NCBI RefSeq assembly: GCF_024793895.1
Contig: NZ_JANUSB010000015.1
Coordinates: 1,974,695 to 2,038,694 of the forward strand
Reading direction: 5' to 3'
Length of the DNA stretch: 64,000 nucleotides
DNA from: Serratia sp. AKBS12
GTDB taxonomy: Bacteria; Pseudomonadota; Gammaproteobacteria; Enterobacterales; Enterobacteriaceae
This document shows, piece after piece, positions 39,692 to 51,200 of the stretch (position 1 is its first letter; every line of letters begins with the position of its first letter). The notes under the pieces were generated by a model. The model did no database searches. It worked only from the letters and a program-made list of their open reading frames with translations, and was not told the origin of the DNA. The translations under genes were made by a program, and so were the position numbers.

Positions 39692-40149
39692 TAGCCTTCT
39701 CTGCGTCACCGTTACCGGCATACGTAAAACGCTCCGTGATACGGGCGCCCTGCCCGTTCTGTGTCCTCATACTTCCAGATGCGGGTCACGGCCTGCATTA
39801 AGTCCTCCGCGCCGCTCTCCGTGGTGCTGATATTGCTGATCGTCATAAACGCCCGGCCAGCAGCGTCGTTCAGGGTCACAGTGGTGCCAGCATCGGCGCT
39901 AGCGGTACGCAGGACGCTTCCGCCCAGGTTCGTCAGATATCTGAAGTTTGCTCGTCCAGTGTCATGCAAGCGTGGGCCAGTGCTCCGTGGCAGGAAACTG
40001 CAGGCATCGTACTGATAGCGGATAATACGCACATCAGTGACGTCTGGCGCATCGGGATGTCGATAATACGCAATATCACGCACAGTCAGGCTGCGGTTGT
40101 CGAGGACCGTGATCGACGGGGTTCTGCTGAACAGCGATAATATGCTCAT
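39692..40149 (-). pseudogene. Tc toxin C component, 5' remnant (second tccC copy)
   Basis: Starts MSILSLFSRTPSITVLDNRSLTVRDIAYYRHP with CAGGAGA upstream and continues about 135 codons, clearly paralogous to the intact tccC N-terminus. A deletion of roughly 14 codons with frameshift near 39745 then restores ARITERFTYAGNGDAEKA before the IS21-like element cuts it off. It lies 91 bp downstream of tcB, the position of a normal tcC, so it is probably the original C gene of this locus. Confidence 0.88.
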
Positions 40150-40240
40150 GGCATTCTCCTGCTTTCCCTTCAATCGCCGCCGTTTTGATAGCGCTGAATG
40201 TATTGTCACAAACAATAATGCCCTTGACGTTTACAGTGTT

Positions 40241-43200
40241 TCATTCCGGACCACCTGTATGGTCTGGTGCCGCCACGCCGCTCACCCCGGCTACCGTGTC
40301 ATTCTCATCCTCGCTGACCACAAACCACGGCGTGAACAAGGTGCGGCGCCACCAGCCTTTTGCCGTTCTGACCTGCCACTCACGTCCTGTGGGGTCGTAA
40401 TAATGCGTATCTGCATACAGATCCCGGCGGGCGCTGTCATCGCTGACATACTTCCAGCTGTCGAGGAAATACGGCTGATACGTGCGGACTGCCTGACCTT
40501 TATTATCATATTCTGTCCGGCCACTGACGACCCAACGGAAGGCGGTTTCCACTTCCACCGGTAGATCGTCTGCCCCGGTCTGTAACCCGCCGCTGCCTGT
40601 CCGGCTCCAGGCTTTACCCGCTTCATATCTGACGGCAGTCTGCAGGACCCGTCCGAAACCGTCGCTGAAAACCACCTGCTGGCGGATTTGCTGGGCGTTA
40701 TCGCTGTCATAACGGTCGGTCGTCAGCGTCAGAACATGGGGCGGGATTCTCCCACCGTTCTCCGTGTTACCCGCCATCCAGCTGTCCGCGATATAAACGA
40801 TGCACTGTGCAACCGGTAATGGTGAGGTCAGGCCCAGGGCAGTATCTGCATCAGCTGGAACCATCATTGCATCAGTGCTGTAGCCGGTAGCGATGCCTTC
40901 CTCCGTTCCCCTGAACCGGGATGTTATGACACGTCCTAGCGCATCCAGCGTGACAACATGTACATTGTCATTAGCATCTATGAGTCGCACAGGTACAAGG
41001 AATCGCCAATCATATTCTGATAAAGTTGTCAAGCCAGCTGCATCCTGCGTTTTTGTTATGACACAGTCATAACGGTCACGAGTAACTGTCAACGCCCCAG
41101 TCATTTCACTTTCACGGAAGGAGATTGGCAGCCAAAAGTGCGCAGCTCCCGCATAGGTAGCAAAGCCACTGCGTACCGTCCAGAGTTTCTTGCCTGTCTC
41201 GTTTTTCCGAGGAAAAAGATAGGTTGACTGATAGTAACCCGCCAGAATTAAGTGATCGGCCGTAATCTCATTCTCAAATGCTGCAAGAGTTTCTTCATCG
41301 AATTCAGCCTGTTCCGTAAAGGCCACCCGCGGCGGCATGGCGGGTAGATCGAGCGTTGGTTCATTCGCTGAATCCAGATACCAGATCTGCTGCTGCATGG
41401 CCAGCGTGCAAGGTTGATCCGCAGCAATGAGTCCACCGTCTTGTTGCAAATGCTCCAGTGTTAATCCGCCACTTGGCACCGCACTGGCAGGATGGGAAAA
41501 AATATCACTGCGTCTGGCATCGGCTACCCCTAACAACCACATCTCATTAACCGAATTGTCAATGTTGTGCCAACTACTTTGCTGTAGCGTCAGGTACAAT
41601 GTTTGCTGTTGTTCGTCGTAGCTGCTCGCCAGGAGCGTTTCGGGTAACCCATCCGGATAACATGCAGATTGCGTGATTGTCAGTGCTGTGCTGACTTGCG
41701 CATCCCGGCTCCAATCTTCAACCTTCAGATTTACCCGATACAACCCTATATCGAGCGCGCTAGTGTCAACATGAAACTCGCTGGATTGGCTGCTGACTAC
41801 CTCCTCTCCCTCTTTTAACAACGTCCATTGGTAGGTTTCGGGTAAAAAATTAGCCTTCGCCTTCAGTGTCGACACGGTTCCCTGTGAGACATGCTGGAAA
41901 CCGGTTACAGTCACTACAGGTGAGATGACATTGATGCTAAAGTCAGTGATCGCTTCTTGCCCATCCTGAAAAATTTTTTTCAACCTATAATCTGCCCGGC
42001 CTATTACCCCTTTTGGTGCCAGTGCGCGTGCTTCAGTCCCTTCAACAAGGGTCTGCCAGGCATTGTCTCCCGTGCTTTCGGCCTTTTGTAACCAGAAATC
42101 ATTGTTTCCCTGTACAGACCACACACAGCTGCGTACAGAGGGATCGTCAGAAATATAGAGATGAACCGTGGCACTGGCTTTGGTTCCAGCGATTAACGTA
42201 TCTGGAATTGCCTTCTCTGCCGGGAGTGTGATGGTGTTATCGCTATCAATCAATGCACTGGATGGGCGTGGCCGTCGCGGATAAGCAATACTGAGTTGGC
42301 GTAGTGGCTGTCCATATTCATCAGTGGACAGTTGAATTTCCTGACTGCATTGAGGATCGGTAATAATACGTTCATAGTGATAGGTTCTGCTCTCCACGAC
42401 AGAAGGCAAAATAACTGGATACGTTTGGATATCGATCAAACGTATCTGTGGACGCATTTCCGTGACACTGTAAGGCAGGCTTTCCATAGCACTACCATCC
42501 AAACCATAGAGCTCACTCCGCAGTTGCATGCCTTTAAGTCCACGGTTCAACCAGAAAGAGATGTTTTCATCTGGTGAATAAACCCGTTCTTCCTCGGCGC
42601 TACCAATCGTAAAACGTGGAGAAAAAGCGGCAAACGCAGCGGTGTCTCCTCGCCAATATTGCTTGTGCAGCTGTTCATCCACGGCCGGAAGTCCAGTCGC
42701 ATACCAACTGCAACGCTTTGACGGAAGAGAACTTTCTATTGCCGTACCTCGACTGGCCGTAATATCGGTGTCCCTCACCTCAACGTAGCCGAACCCACGA
42801 AACTCACGCTCACGTCCATCCCATACACCCGTTTTATAACGTATTTCACTCGATAACCGATTTCCGGTAATTTCATCGGTAGTCTCGGTACGCCACAAGG
42901 TGTGAAGTGCCATGGGCAGATAGCAGGGAGGGGGGGCTTTATTTGCCGTTTTTGCCTCCGTCTTCTCATCCAGCCAGAACTGGGCGGAACTGCGGTAATA
43001 CAGACGATGGTCCGCACCCATGTTGTTATTCATGCCATTCAGTAACCAAGGTTTTTCGGATGACAGCGAGCAAACCCAGTGACGTGGCGTAGGATGAGGA
43101 CAATTTAATAACAAACTGGCGACTCCCAATCCTTGTACATCCGCAATCTGAAGTTCGCAGGTATTATCAAAACGAACGCCTTGTGGTAAGGGCAGAGAAA

Positions 43201-45160
43201 AAGGCACTGCAAAACGGTTACCACTCTGATTGAGGTAAACAGAAAATGAGTCAGAATGGGCGTAAATCAAATCCGCCGTACCAGAACCGTCAATGTCAGC
43301 TAAGAACACCCGTTGTGGATTAAAATTGGCCGAAGGCTGACTGAATCCTGGTAAGGTCAGAGGATGACCGAAGCGTCCTCCTCCCAAGTTTGGCCAGCAA
43401 GTCACGCCTTCTGCCCGTATTTGCACCAAATGCTGCTGCCCTGAGCCAAGTGGGTCACTGAAGGCAACCAAGGCAGCGGGATCCGCCCCCGGAATGGGCA
43501 GCGAAATTCCTTCCGATTGGATAACCGTGCCCCCTTTGGTCCAGGTTTCATTTTGCCGGGCATATAGACGCACACTGCGGGGGCCTATCATGACGAGGTC
43601 AGAAAAGCCTCCTCCCATTAAATCCGCCAAATGCGCCCGTGGGTGTGTATATTCGACAGGCAGCGCCGACAGCGGCGTAAAACGCAGCCATTCTCCTCGT
43701 TCTGTCTGGCTATAAGACCCTGCAATGCCTTGCGCCGTGACGACCCATTGCAACTTACCCTTTCCATCCAGATCCGCGAGTGTGGCATCCACCTGAAGCG
43801 ACGGAGTCATCGGCAATTTTTCGGGGCAGTCCCAGGTGACGGCATTCTGATCCGCTTTCTTTTCATTGCGAATTGGCGCCCTATACCACCATCCCTTGCC
43901 GTCGTTATAGAGAATCCCTGATATGCCTTCCCCCTTCAAGTCAATAAATTGGTAAGGATGCTGATGACTCAGGTTATGCAGATCGTCACGGAGCTCCCAG
44001 ACGGCCGAGTGGGGTTTTGGTGGGTCAAAAGACTGCCAAGCAATATCGAGAGGGGGTAGCGAAAGCGGTGGCTCGTTCCCTTTTTTTTCCCAAGCCATCT
44101 GGCACGCGGAAGCCAATAAGCTAATCGATGGCGTTTCGTTATATGTCAATAGTAACCGGGTAATAAGTTGCGGGGTATCTTCTCCTTCAGCGGTTCCTTC
44201 CAGCGTTTTAATTCGCTGAAACATCAACACCTGCCGGCAGAGACGGCGCGTACGTACCTCAAATCCATACTCGTAACGAGAGAAACAATCCTGACGGCAT
44301 AGCCACTGCCCATCGCTCTGCCACTGTGGCAAAGCCGATTTCTCAACGCTACGCTCTCCGTAATCAAAGACGAGGCTAAACAACCAGCCACTTTTTAGTG
44401 GATCGGTGCCGTCAAGCCCAGGTAAGGTACGCCCAGCGATAAGGTTGCCATAATGCACCGCCAGCAAGTAGCGCTGAGCAGTGGCGTCTGGGTGTGCCTG
44501 CTGTTCACTGTTGATGCATCCAATGTCATCTTCCGCACGATATTGGTAATACATTTGTTCACCGGTCAGCGAAACAGAGGCAGTCAGCAACCACTGTGCG
44601 GTTCTCTTGCTATCCTGCGGATCTGTGAGGCGCGCCTCTGCCGTGTTCCCCATAAGGTGCACCTGTCCGTCTGCGCTGTACATGACCCAGAAGTCTAAGG
44701 TTTCTGGCTTTACAGGTTGCCAGAATTCGAGGCGGCTGAAGCTACACTCAACCCGGTTACGATAGGTCACCACGTGGTATTCTTCACCAAGATCGACACC
44801 CAGCAATGAATGTCGTTTCGTGATAGGGGCTCCCGGCAGTACAACAAGGATTTCACCTTCTGGTGAGAGATATTCATCCTGTTCGCTATAAGTAGGCACA
44901 CGCTTTTTTATATTACGGCGCACGCTCATTGTGCTACTGGACCAACCCATACCGAATTCTCCGTTTCCGGATAGGCTACTGTAGCTCAGGTCCAACTCCG
45001 GAGCGTATCCGCGCCCAGGAAAAATCGGCAATGGAAGAGAAAAAGTTGCAGAACCATCAGATACGGCTCCGCCAGGTGTCCCACTCAAACCGGTTAATGC
45101 ACCACCGCCTTTAGGTAAAGAGGGTGGATTTAATAAAGGTTGTTTTTCTGAATCTTGCAC
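40241..45160 (-). CDS. tcdB: Tc toxin B component (TcdB/SepB-like) with extra Ig-like insert
   Basis: 1639-residue linker component that joins the TcA pore to the TcC cocoon. Residues about 15-330 form the SpvB domain (LPKGGGALTGLSGTPGGAVSDGSATFSLPLPIFPGRGYAPELDLSYSS begins it), followed by FG-GAP/VCBS-like propeller blades (LADIDGSGTADLIYAHSD; LADLMGGGFSDLVMIG) and Tc-type mid domains; the C-terminus carries Rhs-like YDNKGQAVRTYQPYFLDSW. Family members are usually about 1430-1480 residues. The excess is one block, about 973-1165, between YPRRPRPS and CYPDGLPETLLASSYDEQQQ, containing two Ig/PKD-like modules. Ends 91 bp before the tccC remnant and starts 61 bp after tcA. Confidence 0.93.
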   Translation of the reverse strand: MQDSEKQPLLNPPSLPKGGGALTGLSGTPGGAVSDGSATFSLPLPIFPGRGYAPELDLSYSSLSGNGEFGMGWSSSTMSVRRNIKKRVPTYSEQDEYLSPEGEILVVLPGAPITKRHSLLGVDLGEEYHVVTYRNRVECSFSRLEFWQPVKPETLDFWVMYSADGQVHLMGNTAEARLTDPQDSKRTAQWLLTASVSLTGEQMYYQYRAEDDIGCINSEQQAHPDATAQRYLLAVHYGNLIAGRTLPGLDGTDPLKSGWLFSLVFDYGERSVEKSALPQWQSDGQWLCRQDCFSRYEYGFEVRTRRLCRQVLMFQRIKTLEGTAEGEDTPQLITRLLLTYNETPSISLLASACQMAWEKKGNEPPLSLPPLDIAWQSFDPPKPHSAVWELRDDLHNLSHQHPYQFIDLKGEGISGILYNDGKGWWYRAPIRNEKKADQNAVTWDCPEKLPMTPSLQVDATLADLDGKGKLQWVVTAQGIAGSYSQTERGEWLRFTPLSALPVEYTHPRAHLADLMGGGFSDLVMIGPRSVRLYARQNETWTKGGTVIQSEGISLPIPGADPAALVAFSDPLGSGQQHLVQIRAEGVTCWPNLGGGRFGHPLTLPGFSQPSANFNPQRVFLADIDGSGTADLIYAHSDSFSVYLNQSGNRFAVPFSLPLPQGVRFDNTCELQIADVQGLGVASLLLNCPHPTPRHWVCSLSSEKPWLLNGMNNNMGADHRLYYRSSAQFWLDEKTEAKTANKAPPPCYLPMALHTLWRTETTDEITGNRLSSEIRYKTGVWDGREREFRGFGYVEVRDTDITASRGTAIESSLPSKRCSWYATGLPAVDEQLHKQYWRGDTAAFAAFSPRFTIGSAEEERVYSPDENISFWLNRGLKGMQLRSELYGLDGSAMESLPYSVTEMRPQIRLIDIQTYPVILPSVVESRTYHYERIITDPQCSQEIQLSTDEYGQPLRQLSIAYPRRPRPSSALIDSDNTITLPAEKAIPDTLIAGTKASATVHLYISDDPSVRSCVWSVQGNNDFWLQKAESTGDNAWQTLVEGTEARALAPKGVIGRADYRLKKIFQDGQEAITDFSINVISPVVTVTGFQHVSQGTVSTLKAKANFLPETYQWTLLKEGEEVVSSQSSEFHVDTSALDIGLYRVNLKVEDWSRDAQVSTALTITQSACYPDGLPETLLASSYDEQQQTLYLTLQQSSWHNIDNSVNEMWLLGVADARRSDIFSHPASAVPSGGLTLEHLQQDGGLIAADQPCTLAMQQQIWYLDSANEPTLDLPAMPPRVAFTEQAEFDEETLAAFENEITADHLILAGYYQSTYLFPRKNETGKKLWTVRSGFATYAGAAHFWLPISFRESEMTGALTVTRDRYDCVITKTQDAAGLTTLSEYDWRFLVPVRLIDANDNVHVVTLDALGRVITSRFRGTEEGIATGYSTDAMMVPADADTALGLTSPLPVAQCIVYIADSWMAGNTENGGRIPPHVLTLTTDRYDSDNAQQIRQQVVFSDGFGRVLQTAVRYEAGKAWSRTGSGGLQTGADDLPVEVETAFRWVVSGRTEYDNKGQAVRTYQPYFLDSWKYVSDDSARRDLYADTHYYDPTGREWQVRTAKGWWRRTLFTPWFVVSEDENDTVAGVSGVAAPDHTGGPE

Positions 45161-45221
45161 GTTGTTGCTCCCGCAGGGGAAACGGTGACGTTTCCCCTGA
45201 TCTGATGTCTGCTATGAATTA

Positions 45222-48200
45222 TTAAAGAATGGTATATCGGATGTGGAAAATGATGTCTGTTAAGCTTTGTAATATCACTTTCTGTTTGCCGGTAGCATTC
45301 GGAAAGCTCAAGGACAGCAAGCCCATATCATCCACAGGGATACCTTCGAAAGGCAGATACCTCGCATCATTAAAATCAAGCTGGAACTGACCGCTGTCAT
45401 TCATGCCATGAGAAACTGCGATGGCATTACAACCCTGTGGTACCTTAGCGCTGCCGCCATAACGGAGTACAGCCTGGACGTCCTCATACGGTCCCATCAA
45501 TAACGGTAGCGTGACGCTGATTTGTTTGATCCGTTTTATCTTTCCCAGGCTCTCGTCAGGGTAATCGTCCTGAATGTTCAACCCTTTAAGGTTGATGCTG
45601 GCAATCAGGGAGTTATCCTTAACTTTCAGGGAGTCTTCTAGTGTACCCACTTCACCTTTCCCTGCATCAAGCTGTTTGGCCACTTCTTCATCTAACGTGA
45701 ACGATTTCTCATCCAGCGCTTTGTAACGCTCAGCCAATGACACAGTGCGAGTGATTTCCAACACCCGTTTGTCTTTTTTCAGATAAACTTCTTCCATTTG
45801 TGCCAGAGAAAGCATCAAGGTTTCACCGCTCATCAGTCCGGCTTGACTGCTTTTCCATGCCCCAGGCTTAATGAAGTTTCCGTCCTGAAGATTAAAATGG
45901 TACTCAAAGGTCGCTTGTGCCATCAGACAACGGGAAAGTGTGAGATCGTAGAACTGGCGGTAGATGGTGGCTAAACGCCCACGCAACCAGCTGTATAGCG
46001 CTTTGTTGCTGAACTTATTCTGCAAGAACGTCAGTTGCTGCTGGTGATGTTTTTGCTGGAGTTCCAGAAGTCCTTTTTGCATCTCCGCGGCCACTGCCCG
46101 AAGTTCGGCACTCTGTATCTGTTGTTTAATCTGTTCGCACTCGATGGCTAGGCTACCTGCCTGGAGTTCCCATTCTTCCCTTCGGCGTTCATTACGAGCG
46201 GCGGTGCCAGTAGCAAGAGATACCAAATTTGCTCCATGTGAACCGGTTTCCAGCAGTGCCGCTGCCGCATTAAAGGGGGATCCGAACTTCATACCACCCA
46301 CAGCGAAACCATATATGTTTGGGGGTAAGTTCGCAAAATGTCCAGCAACTCGGGGAATAATAGATGCTGCAACGGAGGTCTGTGCTAACCCTGAAAATAC
46401 CGCCTCAGTAATTTCAAGAGCAGACATACCGTTTTTAATCAGAGCATCATAATGTTGTTTACGAAACAGGGCACCTTCCAAACTTTTATTGAGCGCCTTG
46501 ATTTCAGAATCAACCTCCTCGATCGTTTTCTGCTGTAACTCAATATTTTGCAGAACCAATGCGTTTCCTTGTGTTTGCAGCAGTTCAGACAACTTTTCGG
46601 CATCTTGACGTTCAATCAGATTCAGCAAAGTGCTTCCAAACTGGATCAGCTGGGACACTAAGTTTTTGGCATTTTCCAGCATGGGCTGGAAGCGATACAA
46701 TGGCAGAAACACCGGGGGCAAGGTCGCGCCGCCCTGAGAAGACACCGCCATGGCAGTCAACAAGGCTTTAGGATCAGCCGGTGGTGCAAAAATAGGTAAT
46801 AGCAACGGTTGGCCATCAATAGAAAGATTATGGCGTAGGTTATATAAGCGTTGCTTCAGTGTCAGCCAGTATTGCATCAGCTTTTCATTCATTTCAGGCA
46901 AGAACAACGCGGTTAGCGAATTAGCCGTAAACAGGTTGCCTTCAGCTCGCCCTTGACGAAGCGCCAGCAAAGCCGCCTGGCGTTTCCCGGTGCTTTCTGC
47001 CGCATCCGTTAATGCGGGCTCGTGCCATTGACCTTCCGACAGAAAAGGCTCATAGCCAAGCAAGCTGGAGGTTTGGGTATACCACATTTTCGCTTCATTC
47101 AAACTATCACGCTGTAGCTCACGGTAAGCCGTGTCTCCGCGCTCAATCAACAGATCCAGCTGACACATAAACACGTACACTTTATAATGCATGGGGTCAC
47201 TTTGCGACACTGCATCTGGATCAATAGAATCCAGCGGCGAACTGTTCCAGCTCGTGTCTTCTTCCAGAGGACGACAGTTCCACTGGTAGTGGGTAGGTTC
47301 CCCATGACTGAAATAACCCGCCGGATCCCAAATATATTTGATCCACTGTTGCGCATCCTCAAAACGATTTTCCCGGAACAACCTATGGAAGATCATCATT
47401 GGGACATAGAAAAACATTTCCCAAAAATACAAAGCGTTGGCGCCAGTAAAATCCATGGGGGCCTGATGAAGCAAATCAAGCGCAACATTAAAGCCCTTAT
47501 CAATACCGGACGCCTGAACTGCTATTGATGAGACCCATAAATTCACTGGATTTGTCTTTTTACTACCGTTTATTTTATCATACACACTTATATAGGCCAG
47601 AAGCACAACATCTGGGCTATTTTGGTAAGATAAAACCAAGTTTACGCCTTTCTTTTCTTTTCCTATTTGAGATGAATTAGGAAAATCTATTGGATCGCCA
47701 TTCTTAGTAGAAGACAAAGGTATGAAAAGGTTAACATGTTGAATGTGTGTGCCCAACATGCCTTGCCAACAACCTATCAAACGATCTTTAAGTTCATCCC
47801 CAGCCCTGAAATACAGGCTAATACGTCTATCTCTGTGTATACTCGAATCGTACGAGGGAATAGTGACACTGATATAATTCCCCTGCCCCATATTAGGTTC
47901 AGGAAGTTGCTGTGTTTCCATACTTAAAACCGCGTTGATCCCCTGATTCGCCCGTACAGTCAATTGTCGAGCAAAAAGGGTATTCAGACGGACACGGCAT
48001 GGACCTGTTTGTAAATATTGGGCGCCCTCCGCGGTTTCTTTGATGATGGCCATTTCGGTTACGTCCGCCTGGGCCAGTACCTGGAAAAAACCGGTTTGTT
48101 TGCCTAGAAAGACCCCCCCCCCAGCTCTTGCAACAAGCGTCACGTTAATCCGGGTGCTTGCTGCTTTAGGGATAGTAAATGACAAATTCGAAAACGTATA

Positions 48201-51200
48201 GATGGTTTCGCTGAACATTGCTATAGGCAGTGGTTTTTCCGCATTTTTATCGGCAGAAAATAGTAGCCAATCAGATGTTTCCCCGGGCAATTCTATTGAT
48301 ACCTTGACATCTTGTTCTGATAATTCGGTATCAATTTTATGTGCATCAATTACAGTTAATGAATATTTTATCCCGCTTAAATCAACCGAGAGAGTTATAG
48401 TTAAGTTTCGCATGCTCACATGGCCGGGAATATTATTTACTTTTAATAAATTAGGAGCATGAGTAAGTCTTTCCCCTGTGAACTTGTAGTGTGTTCCATT
48501 GGACTCATCCTTAATAAGGATATCATGTTGAGTCCTTGCAAATTTAAAACGAGGAGAATAAATATAAAGGACGTTTTGTTGAACACCAATATATTCTATA
48601 ACAGCATATACTGAAACTTTATTGGGAAACGATGTTTTTATCCTATCATGGACAATATATTTTCCGCCCATCTTTCCATTTGAAATCAACTTTATCGCAT
48701 CCATCTGGTACTGAGATAGCTCACCAGAAGTACCATTCCAAACCACCCTAATTCTAGCAGAAAAAGAAACTGATAAATTATCTGTACCTTCCGTCACTTT
48801 CACGTCAGTCACTTTGCCACCAGTAAGTAGCGAGTACGACCGTTCCCCCCAAATAGAGTCCAACCCTACATCTTTTTTATCAGCTTTATAGTCCAAAACG
48901 ATTGACGGACTGATTTTTTTTACACATTCTGAATCTAATCTGTCTTTAAGATGACCTTCAGAAATCTCGCCTTCTTTTGTACGGAGATCAGAATAAACAG
49001 TGATTATTTTTTTGATCACTTTTTGTACTGTATGAAAGACAACAACGAGCCGCTCTTCTGATAGAATGCCAGCGCAATAAAAGCCCGTTGCTTCTTCCTC
49101 TACAGTCGTGCTTGTGTCATTAAACTGCTTAAGTTTGTTTTCCAACACAATCGTGTAGGGTTGACTCCATGTTCCGTCCAGTTGAATATGCGACAGTTTG
49201 AGTTCATACACAAACCGTTTTTTCAAACTCATCTCTCTCACAGAGATCTCACTAACTGTTTCACCCAGCTTTATTTTGACAGAAGCATCATCAGGCTCTG
49301 TGAGCTCTTTCCTTTCTACCCAAATAGCCCAGAGTTTTCCTTGCCAAATAACCGGACGGATCCAGTCGTTGATCGGATTGACCCCCATATCAATGGATTT
49401 CCATTCACTCCACGCATTGGCAGGGAATGTGCCGCTAAGTTTATTGAATTTGCTATAGTCCAGCTTCCGCCAGTAATAACGACGGTTTTCTGTATCGCGA
49501 CCAATCAGGTAGGTGAGGCCCGTATAGGGATCAACGTTATCATGGTATCCACTGATCACCTCAAGGCTCGCCACTTGTTCAAATTGCGTCATATAATTTT
49601 TTACGGCGTTTTCAACCGTATGTTGCGTGAGTTCACCCTGACTGATTTGGCCCAGCAGGTTGTCCATCATTTGGGTTTGCCCAACACGAATCGTAGGATC
49701 AATGTAATTTTCAGGGTAATACACCAGCTGTGACACACCCGCCCAATTGCTGTAGCGTTTGTTATAACGATCCCAATCAGCAAAAAATTGTCGGCTTTTT
49801 ACCTTGTTATCCACACCCGACTCAAGGTTATTTAACGCTCGGTTAATATAAAGTTGAATAGACGCAATGGCTTCAGCAATAGGGGTCGTTTTCACCTGTG
49901 ATGAAACTTGGTTGTCAATCAGAAGGTAGCTGTAGAGCGTATCCCGATCGTTGACAAAAGCAGGCGCCCCGTTTTTGATGTACCAGCCACAGACCGCGCG
50001 GCTGATCCGTTCGTCCAGGACAGCCTGTAGCGCTTCAACTTGGCGGTTATCAAGCCCGGCCTCCATCATTTCTGCCAGATTCACCCAAGTCGAGTAGGTT
50101 ACCACATCATCATTCACATGCAATTCACTCAGTGCAAAAACGCCAGCAGGAGTGATGTGCAGCATAGTAGCAACTTCCATCCACTGTAATACTTCCTCTA
50201 CCTCTTCCCAGCCACTGAAGACAGACGCGACATCGGATGTTATTTTTTTAAGGGAAGGGCTAATGATATCAAGATCAAGATCAAGTGCGCAGGCCAGCTG
50301 TTGCGGTGATATTTGGCCATTGCGTAAGGCTTCAAGCACATGGGCGGCTTCTATACCACACTTTATCTCGGTTTCTCGTAGGTGTTTTTTCCCCTTTACC
50401 AGTTTCAGTGCCTGAGCGACCGCTTTCGGATCTAGATCCATCGCCCGCGCCAGTTGTTCGGCAGACAGTGTGCCCTCTCTGAGGCAGGTTAAGACCTCTG
50501 ACATATGTGTGTTCGCCTGATGAAGCTTATCGTGAAAATGCGCTATCTTGTACAATGTCATGATGTCGTGCTGTAACGTCGTGGCACGGGAGTCAAGAGC
50601 ACTGGGTTTATTGAGCATCAACGAGAGTTCGCCTTCCGTGAGCATCAGCGTGTTAATGATCAATGACAGTTGTGCGAGACACTGAAAGAATTGTGCAATC
50701 TTTTTCTCTTCGTCTGCTGTATTCTCTGTTTTCCGGACCAGCGACAAAAAGGCCTCTGTATTCATACCATCTGGCTGAATTCCATTAGCCCATTGTAAAA
50801 TTAAACGCGCTTTTTCATCTGAATCCAATTGCACAGCAGCAGCAATAATAGATGTGACCGTATTCCATTCTTCTTCTGAAGTCAGTTCTGCTCTTTTTTC
50901 CGCGTTAATCCCTTCGTATTTTTCTAGATAGTCTGTTGTTAATAGTCCCTCACGCAAGATCTGTTTTAATTCTTGTATTTCCGGCGTCATCGTGTTGCTG
51001 TATTGGTCCGTGGTCATTAAAAATATCATCGCTACCGTCCAGCGCCGCTCCGTCAACCATTGTGAGATACGGTAAAAAAACTTTATTCGTTCTGCGATGG
51101 TCTCGTCTTCCTGGTTCACAACCTTTGACGTCTTCCAGGGCGAAACACGCGTCAGAAAGACTAGCTCTTCCACGCTTAAGTGATGCACTTCGGCCAGTAA

